Source of the DNA: Willaertia magna
Lineage: Eukaryota; Heterolobosea; Eutetramitea; Acrasida; Naegleriidae
Assembly: GCA_902984215.1 (NCBI GenBank)
Contig: CADWAF010001218.1
Location: 1-11,588, forward strand
Direction of reading: 5' to 3'
Length of the DNA: 11,588 nt
Part shown: positions 1 to 7,562 of the stretch, piece by piece
Layout: the number at the start of each line of letters is the position of its first letter
How positions within the stretch are numbered: position 1 is the stretch's first letter
Translations under genes and position numbers: made by a program
Notes under the pieces: generated by a model
Seen by the model: only the letters and a program-made list of their open reading frames with translations
Databases searched by the model: none
What the model was told of the DNA's origin: nothing

Positions 1-12
1 TACCTCAGTGTC

Positions 13-110
13 TAAAACTATTATTAGATTTACTCTAATTACCCGGAGGTGCCTTGGTGTCCTGAAATCTCTTTGCCACTAATTTTATTTTACTTTACAT
101 AAAAAATAAC
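13..110 (+). repeat. left terminal inverted repeat of the MITE-like element
   Basis: It starts with TAAAACTATTATTAG and pairs with the reverse complement of 417-515. Differences seen are C/T near 36 and G/A and A/G near 75-78. Confidence 0.8.
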
Positions 111-416
111 TACAGACCCTGAAACTAACAAAGAACCAAAATAACATCATCGAAGTCTGCTTTCAAACAATAAAAGATTAACATCTTTTGCTCTACAAAC
201 AAGTTCAATAAAGTTTCCTTCTTTATTATAAAAATAAATATTTTCTCTTTCATCTTCTAATCGGAAGCAACTTTTTATATTGTGTTTATTATATCTTCAA
301 TCAATAAATATATTAAAAAGGAAGAAAACAAAAATAATATTTAAAGAACAAATGATTTTATTTATTATTAATTTACAAATTACTTTGCGGGAACAAGAAA
401 AATTGCGGTTTGTTCT

Positions 417-515
417 GTTATTTTTTTATGTAAAGTAAAATAAAATTAGCGGTAAAGAGATTTCAGGACACCAAGGCACCTCCGGGTAATTAAAGTAAAT
501 CTAATAATAGTTTTA
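417..515 (-). repeat. right terminal inverted repeat of the MITE-like element
   Basis: It is the reverse complement of 13-110 and ends with AATAATAGTTTTA. The near identity of the arms suggests a fairly recent insertion compared with the retroelement downstream. Confidence 0.8.
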
Positions 516-686
516 CTAGTAAAATTTGCAATACAATTAAAAGCCAAGAAATTACCTTTAAAAAAGACACGAAGTAACAAATAACAGTGAATGCAAGTGG
601 TACTCACTGTATGAAGAAAAAGCAATCAAACCTCTCTTATCTTAGTTGAAATATTTTTACATGTTAAAAAAAACAACCACCAACAA

Positions 687-1709
687 ATGTCACACAATTT
701 CATTGTGTACCATGCATTAGTGTTTGTTTTACTTTGTTTTGTAGTTACTGGTTGTTGCTGTTGTAGTTTTAAGTCCATATTGTCATCATCAACAATAATT
801 AACCGCAACTTGATCATAGAAGAAAACAACGAGATCAATAACGTTGATAATTCAACAGTGATAGTAATAGATGATGGAATCATTAAGAAATCAATATTTA
901 ATTGTCCATTGTTAGATTTAAAAATTAAATATACATTGTCTAATAATAATCAAACGACAACAACAACAACAATGTCTGACCTATCACAAGTAAATTTAAC
1001 ACAAATATTAATTGACAATCCATCTTTATTTTCATGCGAAACATTTCCCCTCATTAATGACTTTTATATTTGGACTTCTCCCTTTAATAGCACTGAAGAT
1101 AAACTTTATGGTGTTAGTGATGGCAGTAAATTGTTATGTGAGCAATCACAACAACAATTAGATGAAAGTTGTCAATTTTTCTCAAATTTTTCTTCTAATG
1201 AAATGCAATTCTTCTTTCCCCATTTTGAACATTTAGTTTTATACAATTATTCAAATTATGATCTAAATAATTGGGATGAAATTTATGCATTAAATGATTT
1301 ATTTATTTCTTTTTTTACTTGTTTTTATTGCACTAATGAAACAAGTACATTTAAAACGAAAATTTATCCAGAATTTGTGGCTCAAGGTAACTATAAGGAA
1401 GTTAAGAATTCACAATGGATTTTTAAGGGAGAACCTTATACATTACCCTTTTATAGTTATACAAAATTTATTTCGTTTTGTAATAGTGTAAAAGACGTAA
1501 ATAATAATGATAAATATGTATATGCTAGAGATTCATGTAACGATGGGAAAACGACAATATTTGAAATTAGTAGTAGTAAAGCTTTAATGTCCGTTGAATT
1601 TGTATTTTTTTCTTTACAATGCTTTATTACTTTTGCTATTGTTACGGTCCCTATTTTTTACGGTTATTCATTACAACGCTTTTTCTACGTGATGATCGAT
1701 GATCGATAA
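687..1709 (+). CDS. putative secreted-side glycosylated single-pass membrane protein, family not recognised
   Basis: A 340-residue intronless frame. Residues 1 to about 25 are a hydrophobic signal peptide (FIVYHALVFVLLCFVV) followed by a run of four Cys. The middle is a lumenal or extracellular domain rich in Asn, Ser and Thr, with at least six N-X-S/T sequons (NST, NQT, NLT, NFS, NYS, NET) and scattered Cys. Residues about 302-326 are a single hydrophobic helix, leaving a short tail, so a type I topology is likely. All of about 12 Gln are CAA and no in-frame stop occurs. This is the cleanest coding stretch in the window and shows that the host uses the standard code. The ATG at 687 follows an A/C-rich leader (AACAACCACCAACAA), typical of AT-rich protists. 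The last 14 codons, from about 1666 onward, lie in the left inverted repeat of the adjacent retroelement, so the original C-terminus may have been replaced. I do not recognise the family. Confidence 0.75.
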   Translation: MSHNFIVYHALVFVLLCFVVTGCCCCSFKSILSSSTIINRNLIIEENNEINNVDNSTVIVIDDGIIKKSIFNCPLLDLKIKYTLSNNNQTTTTTTMSDLSQVNLTQILIDNPSLFSCETFPLINDFYIWTSPFNSTEDKLYGVSDGSKLLCEQSQQQLDESCQFFSNFSSNEMQFFFPHFEHLVLYNYSNYDLNNWDEIYALNDLFISFFTCFYCTNETSTFKTKIYPEFVAQGNYKEVKNSQWIFKGEPYTLPFYSYTKFISFCNSVKDVNNNDKYVYARDSCNDGKTTIFEISSSKALMSVEFVFFSLQCFITFAIVTVPIFYGYSLQRFFYVMIDDR

Positions 1710-1856
1710 TAGAATCACATGCAGATTGGATTTTCTAGTTAGTCAGAAATGAACAAAAAAAACTTTAAAAATTTTGGATCTGTTCTAGATTTTTTGAAAA
1801 ATTTAAAGGTCAAAAATACCTTTTTGACACATATTTCTGCACTTTCATTTTTTAAA
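1664..1856 (+). repeat. left inverted repeat of the retroelement
   Basis: The outer part, from TTATTCATTACAAC to about 1775, aligns with the reverse complement of 6743-6852. There are 18 substitutions, all transitions, and one length change in an A run. The inner part diverges, then a second matching block returns at 1828-1856 (CACATATTTCTGCACTTT). It overlaps the last codons and stop of the upstream membrane-protein gene. It also contains a small hairpin, GTCAAAAA-TACC-TTTTTGAC, at about 1809-1828. Confidence 0.8.
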
Positions 1857-1959
1857 GCATCAAATGTTAACAACAAAAAGGTATTTCTGCAGTCAAAATT
1901 CTACAAAAAATGCCAAAAATCTAATCAAAAAAAGTTTACCGAGAAAGCACATAAAATTT

Positions 1960-2240
1960 CCAACATAATTGTTGTTTTCAATAATATTATAGATGATATT
2001 ACTATCTGTAAAAAGTTCAATATTTGCTCCTTTGGGTGATAATTTAATTAAATACAGTATTACAACTAATTCAGCTATATTGTTAGAATAATTTGGGTTA
2101 ATTTTGAAGGAATGTTTGGATGATCCGTTGTTTGATTTAATGAAGAATACATAGCCAATATTGTCTTTAATTTTGGAACTGTTCGTATAGATGATGACTT
2201 TTCTTCTTAATTTATGAATATTGTGGGTATTGAATTTAAT
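1960..2240 (-). other. RNase H domain at the ORF2 C-terminus
   Basis: The sequence VIIYTNSS aligns with the RNase H opening (I-Y-T-D-G-S), with Asp changed to Asn at 2181-2183 and Gly to Ser. NIAELVVI supplies the second acidic residue (Glu codon 2070-2072) and LFTDSNII the third (Asp codon 2004-2006). The fourth acidic residue is not evident before the stop at 1893. The presence of RNase H places the element among RNase H-bearing LINE clades and away from the dictyostelid TRE type, which as far as I know lacks it. Confidence 0.75.
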
Positions 2241-2779
2241 AGTGGATTTGTTCATTTTGTGTAATTAGTACATTTCTATGGTGTTCCAAAAGTTTTCATA
2301 TATATCCAAGTTCTGTAATTTTTCATAATGTTTCAATAACTCTAGGCTTTTACTGATAAGTAAATTTACTAATTTGTAGTTAGAGTAAAATTTATTTTTT
2401 ATTGTGTGAACAATAAGTAGTTCTGTTTATGTTTTTAATTTCTTCAATTCAAATCTTCCTTCCTCCTGTTTTATATAAAATAAATTAGTAAGTGTACTAG
2501 CAGCAATTTGAAGTTTTGTTTTAATACTCTTTTTGATTTCTTTATCAATTTCTTTTAAGAATTTGTCTTGAATTATATTACTTTTTGCGAGGTGGATGAA
2601 GTTTGATATATATTTGGTTTGGGTAATTTTCTTGTAATTATTGATGTCAAGTATTTTATTTGGGATGTATTTAAGGCTTTGTTTGATAATGTTTGTTCTT
2701 TTAATTATATCCATTTTAATTAAATTATTTTCTTTAAAATAGTTTCCCAGCATTCTTTCGTCATTAACTACTAGGATAT

Positions 2780-3700
2780 TTGTCTTTGATCTTTAGTAAG
2801 AGGTTGTTGTTGTATTTTCTAAAAATAATGCATTTAGATTTATCTGCATTTATATTGAGTTTAATTTTATTTATTTATATATTAATGTTTTTTAACTGTT
2901 TGTTAAAGTTTTTGTTTATACTTCCAATTAAGTATAAATCATCAGCAAAATTAAGGATTCCAACAGATTCAAGATTGGTGTTATAAAGATTTATTAATAT
3001 CTTTCATTTTTGAATTGCCTTATCTATAATAATTTGAGTTATACAATCATAAATTAATGAAGCTAGTGAACAACTTTAGGGAATGCCTTTGATTTTAGTA
3101 ATATCACCTTTTAACTCATTCTTGATTTCTAACTTTAAATTGTGTCCTTAGTAGGCATTGATAATAAATTCCTTTAGTTTTTCTGAAAACTTATAATGTT
3201 TCATTCCCATTTTAATAAAGTTTACATTAACATAGTCATAAGCACTTTCAATATTCAGGTTAACAACCATTAGATTCTTACTATTTGTTTTGATTAAACC
3301 TTTAACTATAAATACTTGGTTCATCACTTCTCTTTTTGGAAGAAATACTTGTTATCTGATATTGAAATTTTTTTTAGCTCAATTTTTCAATTTTTTAGCT
3401 ATAATGTTGAAAATAATTCTATAGTTTAAATTCATTATAGCTATAGATCTAAGGTTTTTGACAGTAGTTATATTTTCTTTTTTTGAAATAAGTTTAATTT
3501 ATCTTTGTTTGAATTCTAGTAGAATATTACCTTCATCAATTAACTGGTTATAATATTTCATTAATTCAATTAATAGTTTTTTATCAAATCTTTTAAAAAT
3601 TTCTAATGGAATACTATCGATTCCAGTTAATTTAGATTTCATTTTGTTGATATTTTCTTTTACTTATTTAATTGTAATCAAATTTCAAATCGGTCCTTCT
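2780..3700 (-). other. reverse transcriptase domain of ORF2
   Basis: In order: KLTGIDSIPLE (about 3601-3640), LRSIAIMNLNYRIF, QVFLPKREVMNQVF, motif A at NLNIESAYDYV, motif B GIP-stop-SCSLAS (stop at 3076 where GxPQ demands Gln), and motif C NFADDLYLIGS with FADD at 2938-2949. The layout is that of non-LTR reverse transcriptases. The motif A catalytic Asp is Asn (codon 3253-3255), so the enzyme would be inactive even without the stops. Confidence 0.9.
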
Positions 3701-4179
3701 TTAATTGTGGATTTGGGTTTCTTTAATTTAATTTTCTTATTATCTTTTTTAAACTTATTTGTGAAGAAATGAATAATTTTTTGTTCACTGATAATTTTAA
3801 GTATATTATTCCAATTTATGTTATTAGAATTAACTATTTAGTCATACTTAAACATTAGTCCCAACTTTGGATCATTTAATTTTTCAATAAAGTTATTCTT
3901 CTTGTTTCTATATTTTTTTTTAACCAAATTCTTGAGTTCACTGTTTTTTTTGTAAAGTTCTTTAGTTAATTGTATGTTGTTTGTATCTTTAATAATTGAT
4001 TTAAACTTATAAATATCTTTTTTTAATTTCTTAATTTTCATATTACTATTTATGGAATTCTTTGCAAAAACATATCTTTTTTGATTTACTTCTTTAATGT
4101 TTTTGGAAATTCTATTGAAGAATTCAGTAAAATTGTTGTTGCAGTCATAAAATAATGAGTTTAATTTTTCAAACTTAAG

Positions 4180-4920
4180 TAAGTTCTTGTTTTTGATAAA
4201 AACCTCTCAGGATTTGTTTTCATTTATGAAAAGTTTGAATTTAATTGATAAGTGGTCATTATTAGTAATTGATATTAATTTAAGCTTTTTGATGTATTTG
4301 AAATGATTAGATATGATAATGTAATTTAAGTATTTCATTATTATTTTATCAACCCTATACTTGTCTTTCTGAACTCTGTTGTATGTGGGGAGTGTATTGT
4401 TAAGAATTGAAAGATTGAATTGGTTGATAAAGTCTTTTCAAATTTTTGCCTTATTTCTGTTAATAAAATTGAGGTCACAATTAAAATCTCCTAAAAGAAT
4501 TACTGGTTGTTTTATTATCAGTAAAGTATTACGTAATTTTTCTAGTATTTCTTCTTCTTCTTTGTAAATCTAGTCACTTGAGCAATTGTAAAGGTTTAAT
4601 AAATTAATTTTTTGACCTCGTAAATTTAATATTAAATGTTGGAGACATCTTTTAACTAGTTGTATGTTGGTTGAAGTTTTTTTAATATTTGCTATTTCTT
4701 TAATGAAGAATACTGTTTCTCTGTATGAGTGATTTTTATCAAAGTTTAAAAAAATAAATTTATGAAACTTAGAAAAAACTTTAAACACGGATTTAATTTT
4801 ATTGAGTTCGTTAAAGTGAGTATCGTTGATAGCAAGTATGTCTAGATTGTTGGTTTTTATTATATTTAAGATGTTTTCTAACTTGGAAGTATCTTTGGAG
4901 ATTAATCCATTAGGATTGTA
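4180..4920 (-). other. AP-endonuclease domain of ORF2
   Basis: In order: TYNPNGL (4906-4923), LAINDTHF matching the usual E-T-H segment, HSYRETVFFIK, NLLNLYN, LLGDFNCDL with the diagnostic GDFN at 4480-4491, PTYN, and NDHLSI (4252-4260) at the place of the S-D-H motif. The spacing fits the exonuclease-endonuclease-phosphatase fold of LINE ORF2 proteins. The central Glu of E-T-H appears as Asp, and stops at 4570 and 4438 interrupt the domain. Confidence 0.8.
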
Positions 4921-4930
4921 AGTTGTTATT

Positions 4931-6767
4931 TTAAGTAGAAATACTATTATTGTGGTTATTCATGTCTTTGTTCTCTTTTTCATCTTTTTTATCGTATACA
5001 CCATATTTTGTTGGGTCAAAGTTAAATTGGTTGAATAGAATTAAAATAATATTTCTAACTCCATTTTCAACTAAACCAATTCTTTCATCCATGCTGTTAA
5101 GCTTAGTATTAATTATTTTAATGTCTTTTTTCAATCTTTTTATTTTAGTTTCTTATTGTTATAATTTACCTTCAATAACTTCATTACTTGTGTTGAAAAA
5201 GTTATATATATTATCTGTCAGTTTTGTTTTTAGTTTTTCAGCTTTAAGTCTGAATTCATTCTCTATGTGTTTAAATTTCTTGGTCTTTGCTTTTGAGTTA
5301 TCGTTAAGGTCATTTTTGTATTGGTAGTTTTTGTCAATCAAGGCTCTTGTTTCATCACTTGTAAGACAGGTATATTAAATTTTGTAAAATATTTCTTTGT
5401 CGTTATATCTCGATTTTTCCTTAATAAGTTTATATCTAGATTTTTCAAATAAAATTTCAACCTTTATAACTAATTGAAATACTATGTCTTTGACCAATCT
5501 TTTTGAGTATAACATTACTAAAAAAGATATTTAACATATATTTAGGTTTTCATTAGCCAACACAGCATAAATTTTGTAAACTATGAAGTCATACTTTTTT
5601 AATTTTTCACCAAACACATCGTTAGTATAGCCAATTCTAAGTTTAAATAATCTAGTTTTGTAATTATTTGATAGATTGAGAGTTTAAATGGCTTGTTGAT
5701 TATTCTCATACAGTTCTTTAAAAATAACCTTAATTCTAGAATAAATATCTTCTATACTATTTGATTCATATTGTAAGTCCTTAAGTGAGCTCTCGAAGTT
5801 GATTTTGGTTATAAAGTATTATATACTAGTTCCTTTTCTTGTAATTTTATTATTGAAAAGTTTTATTATAAAGTTTCTATCCTTTTTTGAATTATATAAG
5901 ATTTGAATGAAGTTAATTTTAGGTTTTGGTTTATAAATCTCACTGGTTTTAGAACCTGGAACTATATTTATAATACAGTTATAAAAAATATCACTCACTT
6001 TATCTCCTGTTATGACTGTTATATTAAAGAAATAGTCTCTATTGTTTTTCTTAAAACCACTACTCTTTTCAGAGCTATCATTTTGGTCTTTGGTCCTTTT
6101 GGTATTAGACATTATTACTGGTTTGTTAGTTTGGATTTGTTGTGCAAGGTTAATAGGGTTTTTCCAATTGTTATCAGAATAATTACTTTTTGGGTTATTA
6201 TAATTATTATTGTAGTTATTGTTATTTTTTTTTTTATTCTAAAGTTTTCGTTTGGAGTGTCAGTGTTTAAGAATAAATTATTTTTGTTATTTTTTTTTTG
6301 CTATTATACTTTTTTTTTAACGGTTTTTGTAAAATGTTTAGAATACCTTTTCTACTTCTATGAATTTTATTGCCTTTTTTAATTTTCTGTTTTTAACCGT
6401 TACTATTATAAATTAGGACTCTTCTATTCACTGTTTCAACCTTTTTCCATTTACTCTCTTTATCTACTTCCAACTTTGATAAATTCTCAACGTTTTCTAC
6501 ATTACATACAACTTTTTTATTCTTTTTCATATTCGCTAACATTAATACTATAAATGTTAATTTTTCAATCTCTTTTTCCACAATACTAAGTTTCTTGTCT
6601 TTCTCAATAATACTTTTCCTGAGCTCAATAATTTTGTCTTTTAAATCGTTTATTTTTTTGCACTCGTGACATTTTAAAAAATAAAAGTGCAGAAATATGT
6701 GTTAAGATACTTCTTACTTCTAAATTTTTGGATCTGCTTGAAATTTCTAAAGTTTTTTTTCGCTCAT
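4931..6767 (-). pseudogene. ORF1 of the LINE-like element (Cys/His motif, coiled coil, Asn-rich linker), broken
   Basis: The frame opens at ATG 6767 (MSEKKL) inside the right inverted repeat. After about 30 codons a short KCHECKK motif is followed by a heptad-like coiled coil (INDLKDKIIELRK...). Next come a Lys-rich stretch and an Asn-rich linker (NNNNYNNNYNN, about 6195-6235), then a second Lys/Glu-rich helical region that ends in NNHNNSIST at 4931. A one-base slip in the T run near 6227-6235 joins the two frames. In-frame stops are TAA or TAG only: TAG twice and TAA twice near 6690-6750, then TAA at 6393, 5819, about 5675, 5531, 5375, 5159 and 5153. The last two read TAA CAA TAA, as expected for an original triple Gln. 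By analogy with LINE ORF1 proteins it would bind element RNA and multimerise; no known RNA-binding fold is recognised. It overlaps or abuts the start of ORF2. Confidence 0.6.
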
Positions 6768-6852
6768 TTTTGACCAGCTAGAAAATCCAATCTATATATA
6801 ATTCTGTTATCAGTCATTGACTATCACATAGAAAAAGTGTTGTAATGAATAA
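6673..6852 (-). repeat. right inverted repeat of the retroelement, including the ORF1 start
   Basis: It is the inverted copy of 1664-1856. Read on the minus strand it supplies about 85 bp of leader and then the ATG at 6767-6765 that opens ORF1, so the first 30 or so ORF1 codons lie inside the repeat arm. Confidence 0.8.
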
Positions 6853-6984
6853 AAATATACAATCAATGACTAAATACCTCTCTCTACTCCCGCCATCTCT
6901 ATATACTGTTTGTAGCATTTTACAAAAAGTCGATTTTAAGTATTCAAGCTTAAATCCCTTATTCATTTTTCTTGTTTTTTTATT

Positions 6985-7055
6985 TTTTTATAATGGATTC
7001 AAACCTAAGATTATGAATATACAGTCTTGCGTTTTTCCAACTGAGCCACTGTTTC
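6985..7055 (-). tRNA. tRNA-Tyr(GUA)-like relic or tRNA-derived sequence
   Basis: On the minus strand a perfect A box, TGGCTCAGTTGG (7048-7037), is followed 31 nt later by a B box, GGTTTGAATCC (7005-6995), with one C-to-T difference from consensus. Between them, CAAGA then CTGTA gives a stem with U33 and a GUA (Tyr) anticodon, followed by extra bases that could be a remnant intron and TCTTA. The D stem needs GAGC but has AAAC, and the last stem base is A instead of G; all three are G-to-A changes. The variable loop and half the T stem seem missing, and the acceptor ends do not pair. It is therefore a decayed tRNA gene or a SINE head, not a functional tRNA. Confidence 0.4.
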
Positions 7056-7139
7056 ATTTTATTATTATTTATTGATACAAATAATGTCCTATAAAGTTTA
7101 CATCCAAAAACAAAGCAGTCTCAAAAAATACAATGTCTT

Positions 7140-7320
7140 CAATTCAAATAAAAATAAAAAAATAAAAATCTAATTCCTAATGCCATTAAAAAAAAATAAA
7201 AATTAAATAAAAAAAATAAAAATTAAATAAAAAAAATAAAAAATAAAAAAAATAAAAAAAATAAAATCTAATTCCTAATGCCGTTAAAAAAAATAAAAAT
7301 ATTAAAAAATCTAATTCCAA
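7140..7320 (+). repeat. A-rich direct repeats carrying a CTAATTCCTAATGCC unit
   Basis: Runs of AAAATAAAA separate copies of TCTAATTCCTAATGCC at about 7170 and 7267, which differ just after by ATT versus GTT, and a partial TCTAATTCC near 7308. A related TTTAATTCCTGTAAT follows a similar A-rich run at about 9663, on the far side of the transposase and the convergent gene. These may mark the ends of one element or may be low-complexity expansion. Confidence 0.5.
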
Positions 7321-7358
7321 AAAATTAAATATTATGAATTTCAAAAAATAATAATCTA

Positions 7359-7439
7359 TTTATTTGCAATTTTTACCATTTTGAGTTACTAAAAATCGTA
7401 AAACAATAGCAACTCAAACACTAAAAAATTGCAAATAAA
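7359..7439. repeat. nested stem-loop upstream of the transposase
   Basis: The outer arms TTTATTTGCAATTTTT (7359-7374) and AAAAATTGCAAATAAA (7424-7439) pair. The inner arms TTTGAGTT (7380-7387) and AACTCAAA (7411-7418) pair inside them. It lies about 125 bp before the transposase ATG and could be a subterminal transposon repeat or transposase-binding site. Confidence 0.55.
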
Positions 7440-7562
7440 AACCACAAAAATTGAAAATTCAGCATAAAAATAAAACTTCAAAAGTTCAAAAATAAAAATC
7501 CAAAAAAAATACCTCAACAACATCCAGCATAACAACATCAAGTAATTTTAATAACAATATTA

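Larger units (their letters stand above)
13..515. mobile_element. MITE-like non-autonomous element with long inverted repeats
   Basis: Two arms of about 98 bp (13-110 and 417-515) are reverse complements. They have three mismatches, all transitions, plus a one-base length difference in an A run. The spacer of about 300 bp (111-416) has no credible reading frame on either strand and is very AT-rich. A GC-rich core (ACCCGGAGGTGCC followed by TTGGTGTCC) inside each arm stands out from the surrounding DNA. No transposase is encoded, so this would move only with help from elsewhere. I could not define a clean target-site duplication, and the true ends may lie a few bases away. The element sits about 170 bp upstream of the membrane-protein gene and could carry part of its promoter region. 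A fold-back repeat that is not a transposon is the alternative. Confidence 0.7.
1893..4930 (-). pseudogene. ORF2 polyprotein of the LINE-like element (AP endonuclease, reverse transcriptase, RNase H), broken
   Basis: One reading frame from about 4930 to 2770 continues, after a one-base shift near 2770-2795, to the stop at 1893, for about 1,010 codons. The order is an AP-type endonuclease that nicks the target, a reverse transcriptase that copies element RNA at the nick, and an RNase H that removes the RNA strand; this is inferred from known LINEs. There is no good ATG near the beginning. ORF1 ends in the same place, so re-initiation or frameshifting may have been used. In-frame stops: TAA at 3838, 3664, 3499, 3352, 3148, 3076, 2875, 2427 and 2265; TAG at 4570; TGA at 4438, 4207, 3685, 3379 and 3004. 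Several TGA fall where Trp would fit (for example NKS-stop-EVF). Domain evidence is given in the separate entries. Confidence 0.85.
1664..6852 (-). mobile_element. decayed LINE-like retroelement bounded by long inverted repeats
   Basis: An element of about 5.2 kb read on the minus strand. ORF1 (6767 to 4931) is followed by ORF2 (about 4930 to 1893), whose AP-endonuclease, reverse transcriptase and RNase H domains are in the order typical of RNase H-bearing non-LTR retrotransposons. Its two ends are inverted repeats (1664-1856 and 6673-6852), which ordinary LINEs lack. No poly(A) tail or simple 3' repeat is evident at the 1664 end, and I see no clear target-site duplication. Decay includes about 26 in-frame stops, one frameshift in each ORF and loss of catalytic Asp residues, so this copy is dead. 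It could be a real TIR-bearing class of LINE, a LINE captured inside a fold-back element, or a rearranged pair of opposed copies. Confidence 0.75.

Noticed and set aside
1749..2039. Plus-strand 96-codon frame starting MNKKNF
   Set aside because: Its first third is repeat-arm sequence and the rest is antisense to the RNase H end of ORF2. Openness is likely chance; noted only as a start matching the ORF1 start.
687..2039. Genome-wide code with UAA/UAG as Gln, which would fuse the membrane protein to the next frame up to the TGA at 2037
   Set aside because: All about 12 Gln in the membrane protein and all Gln in the PH-like exon are CAA, with no in-frame UAR. The TAA in the HSP90 fragment sits at a Lys position. 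The host code looks standard.
4950..5327. Plus-strand Leu/Ser/Phe-rich 125-codon frame
   Set aside because: It is antisense to the Lys-rich ORF1; hydrophobic composition is the complement of AAA/GAA codons.
5903..6382. Plus-strand 159-codon hydrophobic frame resembling a membrane protein
   Set aside because: It is antisense to the Asn/Lys-rich part of ORF1, whose AAT and AAA codons read as Ile and Phe on the other strand. No family similarity.
6845..7075. Plus-strand 76-codon frame
   Set aside because: It runs over the repeat-arm end and is antisense to the tRNA-like relic; no coding signal.
7140..7320. CRISPR-like or minisatellite array
   Set aside because: Repeat units are irregular, spacers are A-rich low complexity, and the context is eukaryotic.
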